From: Streptomyces sp. NBC_01335
GTDB lineage: Bacteria > Actinomycetota > Actinomycetes > Streptomycetales > Streptomycetaceae
Direction: 5' to 3'
DNA length: 64,000 nucleotides
Assembly: GCF_035953295.1 (NCBI RefSeq)
Contig: NZ_CP108370.1
Span: 5,813,001-5,877,000 of the forward strand
The position numbers were made by a program, and so were the translations under genes. The notes beneath the pieces are model-generated. The model saw only the letters and a list, made by a program, of their open reading frames with translations. It did not search any database and had not been told where the DNA came from. Below, in pieces: positions 16,950 to 26,203 of this stretch. The stretch's first letter is position 1, and the number at the start of each line of letters is the position of its first letter.

Positions 16950-16969
16950 CGACCCGGGTGACCGGGTCG
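16950..16969 (+). promoter_or_regulatory. GNRA-type hairpin in the rpsB leader
   Basis: CGACCCGG (16950-16957) pairs with CCGGGTCG (16962-16969) around a GTGA tetraloop. It lies about 135 bases before rpsB and just after a possible -10 (TACACT, 16936-16941). A role in S2 autoregulation is possible; there is no T tract. Confidence 0.4.
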
Positions 16970-17104
16970 ACTTCGCACGCCCCGCCACCTCCCTCTCAGC
17001 GGACGGTGGCCGCGCCTCTCGGTCCTTCGTGGCACGGCGCGTGGGGCGTCAGGCGCGACAGCAATCCTGCGGTCGCGGAACCGAGTACCTCAAGGAGAAC
17101 GGCC

Positions 17105-18025
17105 ATGGCCGTCGTCACGATGCGGGAGCTGCTGGAAAGCGGCGTCCACTTCGGTCACCAGACCCGTCGCTGGAACCCGAAGATGAAGCGCTTCATCTTC
17201 ACCGAGCGCAACGGCATCTACATCATCGACCTGCTCCAGTCGCTGTCGTACATCGACCGCGCCTACGAGTTCGTCAAGGAGACCGTCGCGCACGGCGGCT
17301 CCATCATGTTCGTGGGTACCAAGAAGCAGGCCCAGGAGGCCATCGCCGAGCAGGCGACGCGCGTCGGCATGCCGTACGTCAACCAGCGTTGGCTCGGTGG
17401 CATGCTCACCAACTTCTCCACCGTCTACAAGCGCCTTCAGCGTCTGAAGGAGCTCGAGCTCATCGACTTCGAGGACGTGGCCGCCTCCGGCCTCACCAAG
17501 AAGGAGCTCCTGGTCCTCTCGCGCGAGAAGGCCAAGCTGGAGAAGACCCTCGGTGGTATCCGCGAGATGCAGAAGGTGCCCAGCGCCGTCTGGATCGTCG
17601 ACACCAAGAAGGAGCACATCGCCGTCGGTGAGGCGCGCAAGCTCCACATCCCGGTCGTCGCGATCCTCGACACCAACTGCGACCCCGACGAGGTCGACTA
17701 CAAGATCCCGGGCAACGACGACGCGATCCGCTCCGTCACCCTGCTCACCCGCGTGATCGCCGACGCCGTCGCCGAGGGCCTCATCGCCCGTTCCGGTGCC
17801 GCCACCGGTGACTCGAAGCCGGGCGAGAAGGCCGCCGGCGAGCCCCTCGCCGAGTGGGAGCGCGACCTGCTCGAGGGCGACAAGAAGGACGACGCCGAGG
17901 TCCAGGCCTCCGCCGAGACCGAGAAGGCCGCCGACGCCGAGCCGGCCGAGGCCGCCGCGGAGACCGCCGAGGTCGCCGCCGAGACCGCCGAGGTCGAGGC
18001 TGCCGCCGAGACCGAGCAGGCCTGA
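17105..18025 (+). CDS. rpsB: 30S ribosomal protein uS2
   Basis: 306 residues. [40 protein letters not shown] and [10 protein letters not shown] are signature segments of uS2, the last protein to join the 30S subunit. The ATG at 17105 has CAAGGAGAA about 7 bases upstream; longer open frame upstream covers the leader hairpin. The C-terminal 60 residues are an Ala/Glu-rich tail (AETAEV repeats) typical of Streptomyces and absent from the E. coli protein (241 residues). A strong hairpin separates it from tsf. Confidence 0.98.
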   Translation: MAVVTMRELLESGVHFGHQTRRWNPKMKRFIFTERNGIYIIDLLQSLSYIDRAYEFVKETVAHGGSIMFVGTKKQAQEAIAEQATRVGMPYVNQRWLGGMLTNFSTVYKRLQRLKELELIDFEDVAASGLTKKELLVLSREKAKLEKTLGGIREMQKVPSAVWIVDTKKEHIAVGEARKLHIPVVAILDTNCDPDEVDYKIPGNDDAIRSVTLLTRVIADAVAEGLIARSGAATGDSKPGEKAAGEPLAEWERDLLEGDKKDDAEVQASAETEKAADAEPAEAAAETAEVAAETAEVEAAAETEQA

Positions 18026-18046
18026 CACCTCCGTCACGGCTGACTG

Positions 18047-18084
18047 ACGGCGGGGGCCGGTGCCATGCGCACCGCCCCCGCCGT
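18047..18084 (+). terminator. Hairpin between rpsB and tsf
   Basis: ACGGCGGGGGC (18047-18057) pairs with GCCCCCGCCGT (18074-18084), 11 perfect pairs, extended inward by GGTGC/GCACC after one bulged C. It ends 43 bases before tsf and probably gives partial termination, so that rpsB transcripts exceed tsf transcripts. Confidence 0.72.
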
Positions 18085-18127
18085 TCACCCGTAGATCTTT
18101 CAGACTTCGAGAGAGAAACACAGACTC

Positions 18128-18964
18128 ATGGCGAACTACACCGCCGCTGACGTCAAGAAGCTCCGCGAGCTCACCGGCGCCGGCATGATGGACTGCAAGA
18201 AGGCGCTCGACGAGGCCGACGGCAGTGTCGACAAGGCCGTCGAGGCGCTCCGTATCAAGGGCCAGAAGGGCGTCGCCAAGCGCGAGGGCCGCTCTGCCGA
18301 GAACGGCGCGGTCGTCTCGCTCATCTCCGACGACAAGACCTCCGGCGTTCTGCTCGAGCTGAAGTGCGAGACCGACTTCGTCGCCAAGGGCGAGAAGTTC
18401 CAGGCCGTCGCCAACACGCTCGCCGCGCACGTCGCCGCGACCTCCCCGGCCGACCTGGCCGCGCTGCTCGCCTCCGAGATCGAGGCCGGCAAGACCGTCC
18501 AGGCGTACGTGGACGAGGCCAACGCCAACCTCGGCGAGAAGATCGTCCTGGACCGCTTCGCGCAGTTCACCGGCGGTTACGTGGCCGCGTACATGCACCG
18601 CACCATGCCCGACCTCCCGCCGCAGGTCGGCGTGCTCGTCGAGCTGGACAAGCCGAACGCCGAGGTCGCCAAGGACGTCGCGCAGCACATCGCCGCCTTC
18701 GCCCCGAAGTACCTCAGCCGCGACGAGGTCCCGGCCGAGACGGTCGAGAACGAGCGTCGTGTCGCCGAGGCCACCTCGCGCGAGGAGGGCAAGCCCGAGG
18801 CCGCCCTCCCGAAGATCGTCGAGGGTCGCGTCAACGGCTTCTTCAAGGACGTCGTCGTCGTGGAGCAGTCCTTCGCCAAGGACTCCAAGAAGACGGTTCA
18901 GAAGGTTCTCGACGAGGCCGGTGTCTCCCTGAAGCGCTTCACGCGCATCAAGGTCGGCATCTGA
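18128..18964 (+). CDS. tsf: Elongation factor Ts
   Basis: 278 residues. The N-terminal UBA-like domain ANYTAADVKKLRELTGAGMM DCKKALDEA and the TDFV motif (CETDFVAKGEKF), which inserts near the EF-Tu nucleotide site, are intact. EF-Ts catalyses GDP/GTP exchange on EF-Tu. The core subdomain N reads GGYVAAYMHR. Gene order rpsB-tsf-pyrH-frr is conserved across bacteria. A GAGAGAAACA purine run precedes the ATG, and a hairpin follows 90 bases after the stop. Confidence 0.98.
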   Translation: MANYTAADVKKLRELTGAGMMDCKKALDEADGSVDKAVEALRIKGQKGVAKREGRSAENGAVVSLISDDKTSGVLLELKCETDFVAKGEKFQAVANTLAAHVAATSPADLAALLASEIEAGKTVQAYVDEANANLGEKIVLDRFAQFTGGYVAAYMHRTMPDLPPQVGVLVELDKPNAEVAKDVAQHIAAFAPKYLSRDEVPAETVENERRVAEATSREEGKPEAALPKIVEGRVNGFFKDVVVVEQSFAKDSKKTVQKVLDEAGVSLKRFTRIKVGI

Positions 18965-19052
18965 GTCCCGTCCGCGAATGACGGTGGACCCGGATAGGGT
19001 CTGATGCAGTCGTCGGCCGCACACCTGCCGAGCGACCGCAGATCTGACGAGG

Positions 19053-19096
19053 AGGCCATTGCCGCAGAGGGACACCAGACCCACCGGCAATGGCCT
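19053..19096 (+). terminator. Hairpin between tsf and pyrH
   Basis: AGGCCATTGCCG (19053-19064) pairs with CGGCAATGGCCT (19085-19096), 12 perfect pairs, with a 20-base loop and a T-rich 3' flank (TCTTCG). It ends 28 bases before the pyrH ATG. Confidence 0.68.
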
Positions 19097-19124
19097 TCTT
19101 CGTATGTGCACGAGGAGAATTTCC

Positions 19125-19898
19125 ATGGACAAGGGCGCGGACGCCAAACAGGTTGACCACAAGCGCGACGAGAAGGTGTCGGGACGCTTCATGCTGAAGC
19201 TGTCCGGTGAAGCCTTCGCCGGTGGCGGCGGACTCGGAGTCGATCCCGACGTCGTGCACGCCATCGCCCGCGAGATCGCCGCAGTGGTGCGCGACGGTGC
19301 GGAGATCGCCGTCGTCATCGGCGGCGGCAACTTCTTCCGCGGCGCCGAGCTCCAGCAGCGCGGCATGGACCGGGCCCGGTCCGATTACATGGGCATGCTC
19401 GGCACCGTGATGAACTGCCTGGCACTCCAGGACTTCCTGGAGAAGGAGGGCATCGACTCGCGCGTACAGACCGCCATCACCATGGGCCAGGTCGCCGAGC
19501 CGTACATTCCCCTCCGTGCCGTGCGGCACCTGGAGAAGGGGCGCGTCGTGATCTTCGGCGCCGGCATGGGCATGCCGTACTTCTCCACCGACACCACCGC
19601 TGCCCAGCGGGCCCTGGAGATCGACGCCGAGGCGCTCCTGATGGGCAAGAACGGCGTCGACGGGGTCTACGACTCCGACCCGAAGACCAACCCCGGCGCG
19701 GTGAAGTTCGACGCGCTGGAGTACAGCGAGGTGCTCGCCCGCGATCTGAAGATCGCCGACGCCACCGCGATCACGCTCTGCCGCGACAACCGGCTCCCGA
19801 TCCTGGTCTTCGAGCTGACCGCCGCGGGCAATATCGCCCGCGCCGTCAACGGTGAGAAGATCGGCACGCTCGTGAGTGACGAGAGCACCCGGGCCTGA
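19125..19898 (+). CDS. pyrH: UMP kinase PyrH
   Basis: 257 residues. Amino-acid-kinase fold: [12 protein letters not shown] for phosphate binding, [29 protein letters not shown] and the acceptor region [20 protein letters not shown]. It makes UDP from UMP and is allosterically controlled by GTP and UTP in other bacteria. The ATG at 19125 has CGAGGAG 8 bases upstream. An N-terminal extension of about 15 polar residues ([16 protein letters not shown]) precedes the conserved core, as in other streptomycetes. Confidence 0.97.
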   Translation: MDKGADAKQVDHKRDEKVSGRFMLKLSGEAFAGGGGLGVDPDVVHAIAREIAAVVRDGAEIAVVIGGGNFFRGAELQQRGMDRARSDYMGMLGTVMNCLALQDFLEKEGIDSRVQTAITMGQVAEPYIPLRAVRHLEKGRVVIFGAGMGMPYFSTDTTAAQRALEIDAEALLMGKNGVDGVYDSDPKTNPGAVKFDALEYSEVLARDLKIADATAITLCRDNRLPILVFELTAAGNIARAVNGEKIGTLVSDESTRA

Positions 19899-19967
19899 CG
19901 GCCCACGGATGGACAACGGCCTGCCGGTCGGACACCGTGCAGGTGAGGACGCGACGCAGGACCCGCA

Positions 19968-19994
19968 GGGCCCGGCGATGACGATGCCGGGCCC
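19968..19994 (+). terminator. Hairpin between pyrH and frr
   Basis: GGGCCCGGC (19968-19976) pairs with GCCGGGCCC (19986-19994) around a 9-base loop. It ends 24 bases before frr. Without a T run, it may attenuate more than terminate. Confidence 0.6.
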
Positions 19995-20018
19995 ACTCAA
20001 GACACGCAGGAGCACGTG

Positions 20019-20576
20019 GTGATCGAAGAAATCCTCCTCGAAGCCGAGGAGAAGATGGAGAAGGCCGTTGTCGTGGCGAAAGAGGACTTCGCCGCGATCC
20101 GGACCGGCCGCGCGCACCCGGCGATGTTCAACAAGATCGTCGCCGACTACTACGGTGCGCTGACCCCGATCAACCAGCTGGCCTCCTTCTCGGTTCCCGA
20201 GCCGCGGATGGCCGTGGTGACGCCGTTCGACAAGACCGCGCTGCGCAACATCGAGCAGGCGATCCGCGACTCCGACCTGGGCGTCAACCCCAGCAACGAC
20301 GGCAATATCATCCGGGTGGTCTTCCCCGAGCTCACCCAGGACCGCCGCAAGGAGTACATCAAGGTCGCCAAGACCAAGGCCGAGGACTCCAAGATCTCGA
20401 TCCGCTCCATCCGCCGCAAGGCGAAGGAGGCGCTCGACAAGCTCGTCAAGGACAAGGAGTCCGGCGAGGACGAGGTGCGCCGTGCGGAGAAGGAGCTCGA
20501 CGACACCACCGCGAAGTACGTCACGCAGGTGGACGAGCTGCTGAAGCACAAGGAAGCCGAGCTGCTCGAAGTCTGA
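20019..20576 (+). CDS. frr: Ribosome recycling factor
   Basis: 185 residues, standard RRF length. The sequence [20 protein letters not shown] and the C-terminal [16 protein letters not shown] helix ([15 protein letters not shown]) are diagnostic. RRF with EF-G splits post-termination ribosomes. There are two adjacent GTG codons (20016 and 20019); I chose 20019 because AGGAG at 20008-20012 is then 6 bases away and the N-terminus matches relatives. The stop overlaps the cdsA ATG (TGATG). Confidence 0.97.
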   Translation: MIEEILLEAEEKMEKAVVVAKEDFAAIRTGRAHPAMFNKIVADYYGALTPINQLASFSVPEPRMAVVTPFDKTALRNIEQAIRDSDLGVNPSNDGNIIRVVFPELTQDRRKEYIKVAKTKAEDSKISIRSIRRKAKEALDKLVKDKESGEDEVRRAEKELDDTTAKYVTQVDELLKHKEAELLEV

Positions 20577-21682
20577 TGAACGACTCCTCCTGGGGCGCCC
20601 CGCAGGGAGCCGGCTACTGGGGCACGTCCGAGATCGGGGCCGCTCCGGCGGGTCCTGCCCACGATGCGCACGGCGCCCAGCAGACTCGGCCCATGCCCAT
20701 CGTGCCGGACACTCCCGACGCAGGTAGAGACGACGCAGACGACCACGACGGCCGGGACGGGGACGCCACGCACATCAGTGGCCCCCTGTTCCGCGACGAG
20801 GTGCCGCAGGTGCCCGCGCCCGCCCCGCAGGCCCCCGCGCCCGCTACGCCCCCCGCACCGCAGAAGAAGCGGGCGGGGCGTGACCTGCGGGCCGCCATAG
20901 GGGTCGGCGTGGGTCTCGGCGCCGTCGTCATCGCCTCGCTGTTCGTCGTGAAGGCCGTCTTCGTCGGTGTCATCGCCGTCGCCGTCGTCGTCGGTCTCTG
21001 GGAACTCACCTCCCGGCTGGCCGAGCGGAAGTCGATCAAGGCCCCGCTCGTCCCGCTCGCGGTGGGCGGTGCCGCCATGGTCGTGGCCGGCTACGAGTGG
21101 GGGGCGGACGGCGCCTGGATCGCGATGGCGCTCACCTCGCTCGCCGTACTCGTCTGGCGGATGACCGAGAAGCCGGAGGGGTACCTGCGGGACGTCACCG
21201 CGGGTGTCTTCGCCGCGTTCTACGTACCGTTCCTGGCGACGTTCGTCGCGCTGATGCTGGCCGCGGACGACGGACCGTGGCGGGTGCTGACCTTCCTGAT
21301 ACTGACCGTGGTCAGCGACACCGGCGCGTACGCGGTCGGCTGGCGGTTCGGCAAGCACAAGCTCGCCCCGCGCATCAGCCCCGGCAAGACCCGCGAGGGT
21401 CTGTTCGGGGCCATCGCCTTCGCGATGGTGGGCGGCGCGCTGTGCATGCAGTTCCTGATCGACGACGGCTCCTGGTGGCAGGGTCTGCTGCTCGGACTCG
21501 CGGTCGCCGCCAGCGCCACCCTCGGCGACCTCGGCGAGTCCATGATCAAGCGCGATCTCGGCATCAAGGACATGGGCACGCTGCTGCCCGGTCACGGCGG
21601 GATCATGGACCGCCTCGACTCGCTGCTGCCGACCGCCCCGGTGGCCTGGCTGCTGCTGGTGCTGTTCGTCGGCAGCGGCTGA
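20576..21682 (+). CDS. cdsA: Phosphatidate cytidylyltransferase (CDP-diacylglycerol synthase)
   Basis: 368 residues. The family signature is complete near the C-terminus: [13 protein letters not shown] then [13 protein letters not shown]. Seven or eight membrane helices span about residues 105-365. The first 100 residues are a cytoplasmic Pro/Ala/Asp-rich extension not found in E. coli CdsA. The enzyme makes CDP-diacylglycerol from phosphatidate and CTP, the precursor of all phospholipids here. It overlaps frr by one base; a bidirectional-looking hairpin follows before rlmN. Confidence 0.96.
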   Translation: MNDSSWGAPQGAGYWGTSEIGAAPAGPAHDAHGAQQTRPMPIVPDTPDAGRDDADDHDGRDGDATHISGPLFRDEVPQVPAPAPQAPAPATPPAPQKKRAGRDLRAAIGVGVGLGAVVIASLFVVKAVFVGVIAVAVVVGLWELTSRLAERKSIKAPLVPLAVGGAAMVVAGYEWGADGAWIAMALTSLAVLVWRMTEKPEGYLRDVTAGVFAAFYVPFLATFVALMLAADDGPWRVLTFLILTVVSDTGAYAVGWRFGKHKLAPRISPGKTREGLFGAIAFAMVGGALCMQFLIDDGSWWQGLLLGLAVAASATLGDLGESMIKRDLGIKDMGTLLPGHGGIMDRLDSLLPTAPVAWLLLVLFVGSG

Positions 21683-21774
21683 CGCTTCAGGCGATACGTT
21701 CCGGCTGCGGTGCGCGCACCGTGCCCAGTCGGCCGGAACGCTTCGGCACACCCCGTTCCACCTGCGTCTTCACG

Positions 21775-21815
21775 CGCGAAGGGCCCGTTGTCCACAGGAC
21801 GGCGGGCCCTTCGCG
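21775..21815 (+). terminator. Strong hairpin between cdsA and rlmN
   Basis: CGCGAAGGGCCCG (21775-21787) pairs perfectly with CGGGCCCTTCGCG (21803-21815), 13 bp with a 15-base loop. It ends 25 bases before rlmN, so rlmN needs either read-through or a promoter within or after the hairpin. Confidence 0.75.
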
Positions 21816-21840
21816 TCGCGTCTGCGACACTGGAAGAACC

Positions 21841-22947
21841 ATGCCTAAGCCCGGAGAACTCACTTTCGTCGCGCCCCGCGGAGCCAAGAAGCCCCCGCGC
21901 CACCTCGCCGACCTCACGCCCGCCGAGCGCAAGGAAGCAGTCGCCGCGACCGGCGAGAAGCCGTTCCGCGCGCAGCAGCTCTCGCAGCACTACTTCGCGC
22001 GGTACGCGCACGATCCGTCGGAGTGGACGAACATCCCCGCCGGATCGCGGGACAAGCTCGCAGAAGCGCTGTTCCCGGACCTCATGTCCGTGGTCCGCCA
22101 CATCAGCTGCGACGACGACACCACTCGCAAGACGCTCTGGAAGCTGCACGACGGGACGCTCGTCGAGTCCGTCCTCATGCGCTACCCCGAGCGCGTGACG
22201 ATGTGCATCTCGTCACAGGCCGGCTGCGGGATGAACTGCCCGTTCTGCGCCACCGGACAGGCCGGCCTCGACCGGAACCTCTCCACCGCCGAGATCGTGC
22301 ACCAGATCGTGGACGGTATGCGGGCGCTGCGCGACGGCGAGGTGCCGGGCGGGCCCGCGCGCCTCTCCAACATCGTCTTCATGGGGATGGGGGAGCCGCT
22401 GGCCAACTACAACCGCGTCGTCGGCGCCATCCGCCGGCTGACCGACCCGGAGCCGGACGGCCTGGGCCTCTCCCAGCGCGGCATCACCGTCTCCACCGTG
22501 GGCCTGGTCCCCGCCATGCTGCGCTTCGCCGACGAGGGCTTCAAGTGCCGTCTCGCCGTGTCGCTGCACGCCCCGGACGACGAGCTCCGCGACACCCTCG
22601 TGCCCGTGAACACCCGCTGGAAGGTCCGCGAGGTGCTCGACGCCGCGTGGGAGTACGCGGAGAAGTCCGGCCGCCGGATCTCCATCGAGTACGCCCTGAT
22701 CCGCGACATCAACGACCAGGCGTGGCGGGGCGACCGGCTCGGCCGGCTGCTCAAGGGCAAGCGGGTACACGTCAACCTGATCCCGCTCAACCCGACGCCC
22801 GGCTCGAAGTGGACCGCCTCCCGCCCCGAGGACGAGAAGGCGTTCGTGGAGGCCATCGCCGCCCACGGGGTACCCGTCACGGTGCGTGACACCCGTGGTC
22901 AGGAGATCGATGGCGCCTGCGGGCAGCTGGCCGCCGCCGAGCGCTGA
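21841..22947 (+). CDS. rlmN: Dual-specificity 23S rRNA/tRNA adenine C2-methyltransferase RlmN
   Basis: 368 residues. The radical SAM cluster motif CX3CX2C is C129, C133 and C136 (CGMNCPFC). The second, methyl-carrying cysteine is in the C-terminal [19 protein letters not shown] is the SAM-binding GEP motif. RlmN makes m2A2503 in 23S rRNA and m2A37 in some tRNAs. The ATG has GGAAGAACC upstream. A 14-bp hairpin terminates the gene. Confidence 0.96.
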   Translation: MPKPGELTFVAPRGAKKPPRHLADLTPAERKEAVAATGEKPFRAQQLSQHYFARYAHDPSEWTNIPAGSRDKLAEALFPDLMSVVRHISCDDDTTRKTLWKLHDGTLVESVLMRYPERVTMCISSQAGCGMNCPFCATGQAGLDRNLSTAEIVHQIVDGMRALRDGEVPGGPARLSNIVFMGMGEPLANYNRVVGAIRRLTDPEPDGLGLSQRGITVSTVGLVPAMLRFADEGFKCRLAVSLHAPDDELRDTLVPVNTRWKVREVLDAAWEYAEKSGRRISIEYALIRDINDQAWRGDRLGRLLKGKRVHVNLIPLNPTPGSKWTASRPEDEKAFVEAIAAHGVPVTVRDTRGQEIDGACGQLAAAER

Positions 22948-22956
22948 GCCGGGAGC

Positions 22957-22991
22957 CCCAGGTCAGGCCGCCGCTGTCGGCCTGACCTGGG
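22957..22991 (+). terminator. Terminator after rlmN
   Basis: CCCAGGTCAGGCCG (22957-22970) pairs perfectly with CGGCCTGACCTGGG (22978-22991), 14 bp around a 7-base loop, ten bases after the rlmN stop. It is followed by CAAAACCCC, not by T residues. Confidence 0.85.
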
Positions 22992-23047
22992 CAAAACCCC
23001 CACACGGGGTCCGTGTAGCCTGGCCCCCGCATTCAACTTCATATTCC

Positions 23048-23142
23048 GACAGGGGAGCGCCACAGCGCTGAGAGTGCGGCACCGGTGAACGGATGGCCGC
23101 AGACCCTCTGAACCTCGCCCGGGTCATTCCGGGTAGGAAGTT
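23048..23142 (+). promoter_or_regulatory. TPP riboswitch (THI element)
   Basis: All conserved blocks are present in order: GGGGAGC (23053-23059), CTGAGAG (23068-23074), ACCCTCTGAACCT (23103-23115), and CCGGGTCATTCCGGGTAGG (near 23119-23137). Thiamine pyrophosphate binding should repress the thiBPQ genes downstream. The P3 arm is short. The expression platform appears to be the ribosome-site hairpin at 23213-23230. Confidence 0.95.
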
Positions 23143-23212
23143 CGGTCATTACTCAAGCTGTTGCGCCCTGCCCGCTTCCGGCACCCGCCGGAGCGCGCGG
23201 GGCCGCGTCTCT

Positions 23213-23233
23213 TCCTGGTCACCTCCAGGAGGA
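23213..23233 (+). promoter_or_regulatory. Hairpin covering the thiB ribosome binding site
   Basis: TCCTGG (23213-23218) pairs with CCAGGA (23225-23230), and the latter contains the first bases of the AGGAGGA site (23227-23233) for the ATG at 23239. The loop also carries ACCT, complementary to AGGT/AGGA. This fits translational control by the riboswitch; alternative pairing with the aptamer was not established. Confidence 0.55.
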
Positions 23234-23238
23234 ATCAC

Positions 23239-24333
23239 ATGCACACCACGACGAAGTACGCGGCGACGGCACTCGCCGCCGCACTCGGCGTCACCGCGCT
23301 CGCCGGCTGCGGAAGCTCCGACGACGACACGACCGGCTCGGGCGCCTCCAAGGGCTCCAAGACCGTCACCCTGGTCAGCCACGACTCCTTCACCGCCTCG
23401 GACGACGTGCTCAAGGCGTTCACCGAGGAGACCGGCTACACGGTCAAGGTCCTCAAGAGCGGCGACGCCGGAGCGGCCCTCAACCAGGAGATCCTCACGA
23501 AGGGATCCCCCCGCGGCGACGTCTTCTTCGGCGTCGACAACACGCTGCTCTCCCGCGCCCTCGACCAGGGCCTCTTCGCCCCGTACAAGGCGAAGGGACT
23601 GGACGCCGTCTCGGCCGACACCCAGCTCGACGCCAAGCACCGGGTCACCCCGATCGACACCGGCGACATCTGCGTCAACTACGACAAGAAGTACTTCGCC
23701 GACAAGAAGCTGGACCCGCCGCAGTCCTTCGCGGACCTGCTGAAGCCCGCGTACAAGAACCTCCTGGTCACCGAGAACGCCGCCACCTCCTCGCCCGGCC
23801 TCGGCTTCCTGCTCGGCACCATCGCCGACTCAGGCGAGAAGGGCTACCAGGACTACTGGAAGAAGCTGAAGGCCAACGGCGTCAAGGTCGTCGACGGCTG
23901 GGAGCAGGCGTACAACGAGGAGTTCTCGGGCTCCGCCGGCGGCAAGAAGGCGAACGCCGACCGCCCCCTCGTCGTCTCCTACGCCTCCAGCCCGCCGGCC
24001 GAGGTGTACTACGCCGACCCGCAGCCGACCGAGGCCCCCACCGGCGTCGCCACCGCGACCTGCTTCCGCCAGATCGAGTTCGCCGGTCTGCTGGACGGGG
24101 CGAAGAACGAGGCGGGCGGCAAGGCGCTGCTGGACTTCCTGATCAGCAAGAAGTTCCAGGAGGACATGCCGCTCCAGATGTTCGTCGACCCGGTCGTCAA
24201 GGACGCGAAGCTGCCGGAGGTCTACACCAAGTTCGGTGCCACCGTGGACAAGCCGTTCACCGTGGACCCGGCGAAGATCGCCGCCAACCGTGAGAGTTGG
24301 GTCCAGACCTGGACCTCGCTCGTCGTGAAGTGA
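23239..24333 (+). CDS. thiB: Thiamine ABC transporter, substrate-binding lipoprotein
   Basis: 364 residues. A lipoprotein signal peptide ends at LAGC with C24 as the lipidated cysteine, followed by a short acidic/Ser linker. The mature part matches ThiB-type extracellular solute-binding proteins: VTLVSHDSFTASDDVLKAF, EILTKGSPRGDVFFGVDNTLL and TPIDTGDICVNYDKKYF. It captures thiamine or its phosphates for the permease. The ATG at 23239 has AGGAGGA 5 bases upstream, within a riboswitch-associated hairpin. The gene is separated from thiP by a large inverted-repeat element. Confidence 0.94.
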   Translation: MHTTTKYAATALAAALGVTALAGCGSSDDDTTGSGASKGSKTVTLVSHDSFTASDDVLKAFTEETGYTVKVLKSGDAGAALNQEILTKGSPRGDVFFGVDNTLLSRALDQGLFAPYKAKGLDAVSADTQLDAKHRVTPIDTGDICVNYDKKYFADKKLDPPQSFADLLKPAYKNLLVTENAATSSPGLGFLLGTIADSGEKGYQDYWKKLKANGVKVVDGWEQAYNEEFSGSAGGKKANADRPLVVSYASSPPAEVYYADPQPTEAPTGVATATCFRQIEFAGLLDGAKNEAGGKALLDFLISKKFQEDMPLQMFVDPVVKDAKLPEVYTKFGATVDKPFTVDPAKIAANRESWVQTWTSLVVK

Positions 24334-24345
24334 CGAAGGCATAGG

Positions 24346-24504
24346 GCCTGTCGTCCGGGTCAGGCCGGGCTCGCGTGCCCGGGCGCCGCACCTCGCGGCG
24401 GCGTCGTCGTCGGTCGCCGACGCTCCGCGTCGACTCCCTCCTCCGCCTTGCGACGCACGCCACCCGACCCCGCTCCCTGACCCGGCCTGACCCGAACGAA
24501 AGGC
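24346..24504. repeat. MITE-like inverted-repeat element between thiB and thiP
   Basis: The ends 24346-24369 and 24481-24504 are inverted repeats matching at 22 of 24 positions, including a perfect 14-mer CGGGTCAGGCCGGG / CCCGGCCTGACCCG. The internal 111 bases have no gene. GGGCCTGTCGTCCGGGTCAG-type sequence is, as I recall, a recurrent intergenic element of Streptomyces. The right arm ends 6 bases before the thiP GTG and includes its only purine-rich site (GAAAGG). Confidence 0.75.
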
Positions 24505-24509
24505 GCCTG

Positions 24510-26201
24510 GTGTCGAAGACCGCCGGATCCGCAGCGCGCCGCCGCACCACCGGCGGCGCGCGCTCCCTCGCGACGCGGCTCGGCCTGATGGCCGTGCCCG
24601 TCGCGTTCTTCGCGCTGTTCTTCGCGTACCCGGTCGCCGCGATCGTCGCCCGGGGCCTGAAGACCGAGGACGGCTGGCAGTTCGCGCGCTTCGGCGAGGT
24701 CCTCGGCCGGGCGGACCTCGGGGGCGTCCTCTGGTTCACCACCTGGCAGGCGTTCGCCTCCACCGCGCTGACCCTGCTGATCGCCCTCCCCGGCGCCTAC
24801 GTCTTCGCCCGCCTCGAATTCCCCGGCAAACAACTGCTGCGCGCGATCGTCACCGTGCCGTTCGTGCTGCCGACCGTGGTCGTCGGCACGGCCTTCCTCG
24901 CCCTGCTCGGACGCGGCGGGCTGCTCGACGAGCTCTGGGGCGTACGCCTCGACACCACCGTCTGGGCCATCCTGCTGGCCCACGTCTTCTTCAACTACGC
25001 CGTGGTCGTAAGGACCGTCGGCGGGCTCTGGTCGCAGCTCGACCCGCGCCAGGAGGAGGCCGCCCGGGTGCTGGGCGCGGGACGGTTCGCCGCCTGGCGC
25101 CGCGTGACGCTGCCCGCCCTCGCCCCCGCCGTGGGCGCCGCCGCCCTGATGGTCTTCCTGTTCACGTTCACCTCGTTCGGTGTCGTACAGATCCTCGGCG
25201 GCCCCGCCTACTCCACGCTCGAAGTGGAGATCTACCGGCAGACCGCGCAGCTGCTCGACCTGCCCACCGCCGCGGTGCTGACCCTCGTCCAGTTCGTCGC
25301 CGTCGGCGCCATCCTGGCCGTGCACGCGCGTACGGTACGCCGCCGGGAGAGGGCCCTGCGCCTCGTCGACCCGGCACAGACCGCCCGCCGCCCGCGCGGC
25401 GCCGGCCAGTGGGCGCTCCTCGGCGGACTCCTGCTGACCGTGCTGGTGCTCATCCTGCTGCCCCTCGGGGTACTGGTGGAGCGGTCCTTCGACCAGCCCG
25501 GTGGGCACGGATTCGCCTACTACCGGGCCCTGGGATCGGCCGAGGCCAGCGGTTCCACCTTCCTGGTCGCCCCGCTGGAGGCGATCTGGAACTCCCTCCA
25601 GTACGCCCTCGCCGCGACCGGTATCTCCCTCGTCGTCGGAGGGCTCTCCGCCGCCGCGCTCACCCGCCGGGCGGGGCGGCTGGTCCGGGGCTTCGACGCG
25701 CTGCTCATGCTGCCGCTCGGCGTCTCCGCGGTCACCGTGGGCTTCGGCTTCCTGATCACCCTGGACGAACCGCCGCTCGACCTGCGCACCTCCTGGATCC
25801 TGGTGCCGCTCGCCCAGGCGCTGGTGGGCGTCCCCTTCGTCGTACGGACCATGCTGCCGGTCCTGCGCGCCGTGGACGCCCGGCTGCGGGAGGCGGCGGC
25901 CGTCCTCGGCGCCTCGCCGCTGCGGGCCTGGCGCGAGGTGGACCTGCCGCTGGTGCGCCGGGCGCTGCTCGTCGCGGCCGGCTTCGCCTTCGCCGTCTCG
26001 CTCGGCGAGTTCGGCGCCACCGTCTTCATCGCCCGTCCCGACCGCCCGACCCTGCCGGTCGCCGTCGCGCGCCTGCTGGGCCGTTCGGGGGAGCTCAACT
26101 ACGGCCAGGCGATGGCCCTCAGCACGATCCTGATGCTGGTGTGCGCCGTCTCCCTGCTGCTCCTCGAACGCATCCGTACCGACCGATCCGGGGAGTTCTG
26201 A
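24510..26201 (+). CDS. thiP: Thiamine ABC transporter permease
   Basis: 563 residues containing two fused permease units, about 12 membrane helices. The EAA loops that touch the ATPase read EEAARVLGAGRFAAWRRVTL (first half) and REAAAVLGASPLRAWREVDL (second half). This duplicated arrangement is typical of ThiP and iron-type permeases. It moves thiamine inward with ThiB and ThiQ. I chose the GTG at 24510; the open frame upstream falls inside the inverted-repeat element. The ribosome site is weak. thiQ starts 3 bases after the stop. Confidence 0.93.
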   Translation: MSKTAGSAARRRTTGGARSLATRLGLMAVPVAFFALFFAYPVAAIVARGLKTEDGWQFARFGEVLGRADLGGVLWFTTWQAFASTALTLLIALPGAYVFARLEFPGKQLLRAIVTVPFVLPTVVVGTAFLALLGRGGLLDELWGVRLDTTVWAILLAHVFFNYAVVVRTVGGLWSQLDPRQEEAARVLGAGRFAAWRRVTLPALAPAVGAAALMVFLFTFTSFGVVQILGGPAYSTLEVEIYRQTAQLLDLPTAAVLTLVQFVAVGAILAVHARTVRRRERALRLVDPAQTARRPRGAGQWALLGGLLLTVLVLILLPLGVLVERSFDQPGGHGFAYYRALGSAEASGSTFLVAPLEAIWNSLQYALAATGISLVVGGLSAAALTRRAGRLVRGFDALLMLPLGVSAVTVGFGFLITLDEPPLDLRTSWILVPLAQALVGVPFVVRTMLPVLRAVDARLREAAAVLGASPLRAWREVDLPLVRRALLVAAGFAFAVSLGEFGATVFIARPDRPTLPVAVARLLGRSGELNYGQAMALSTILMLVCAVSLLLLERIRTDRSGEF

Positions 26202-26203
26202 CC

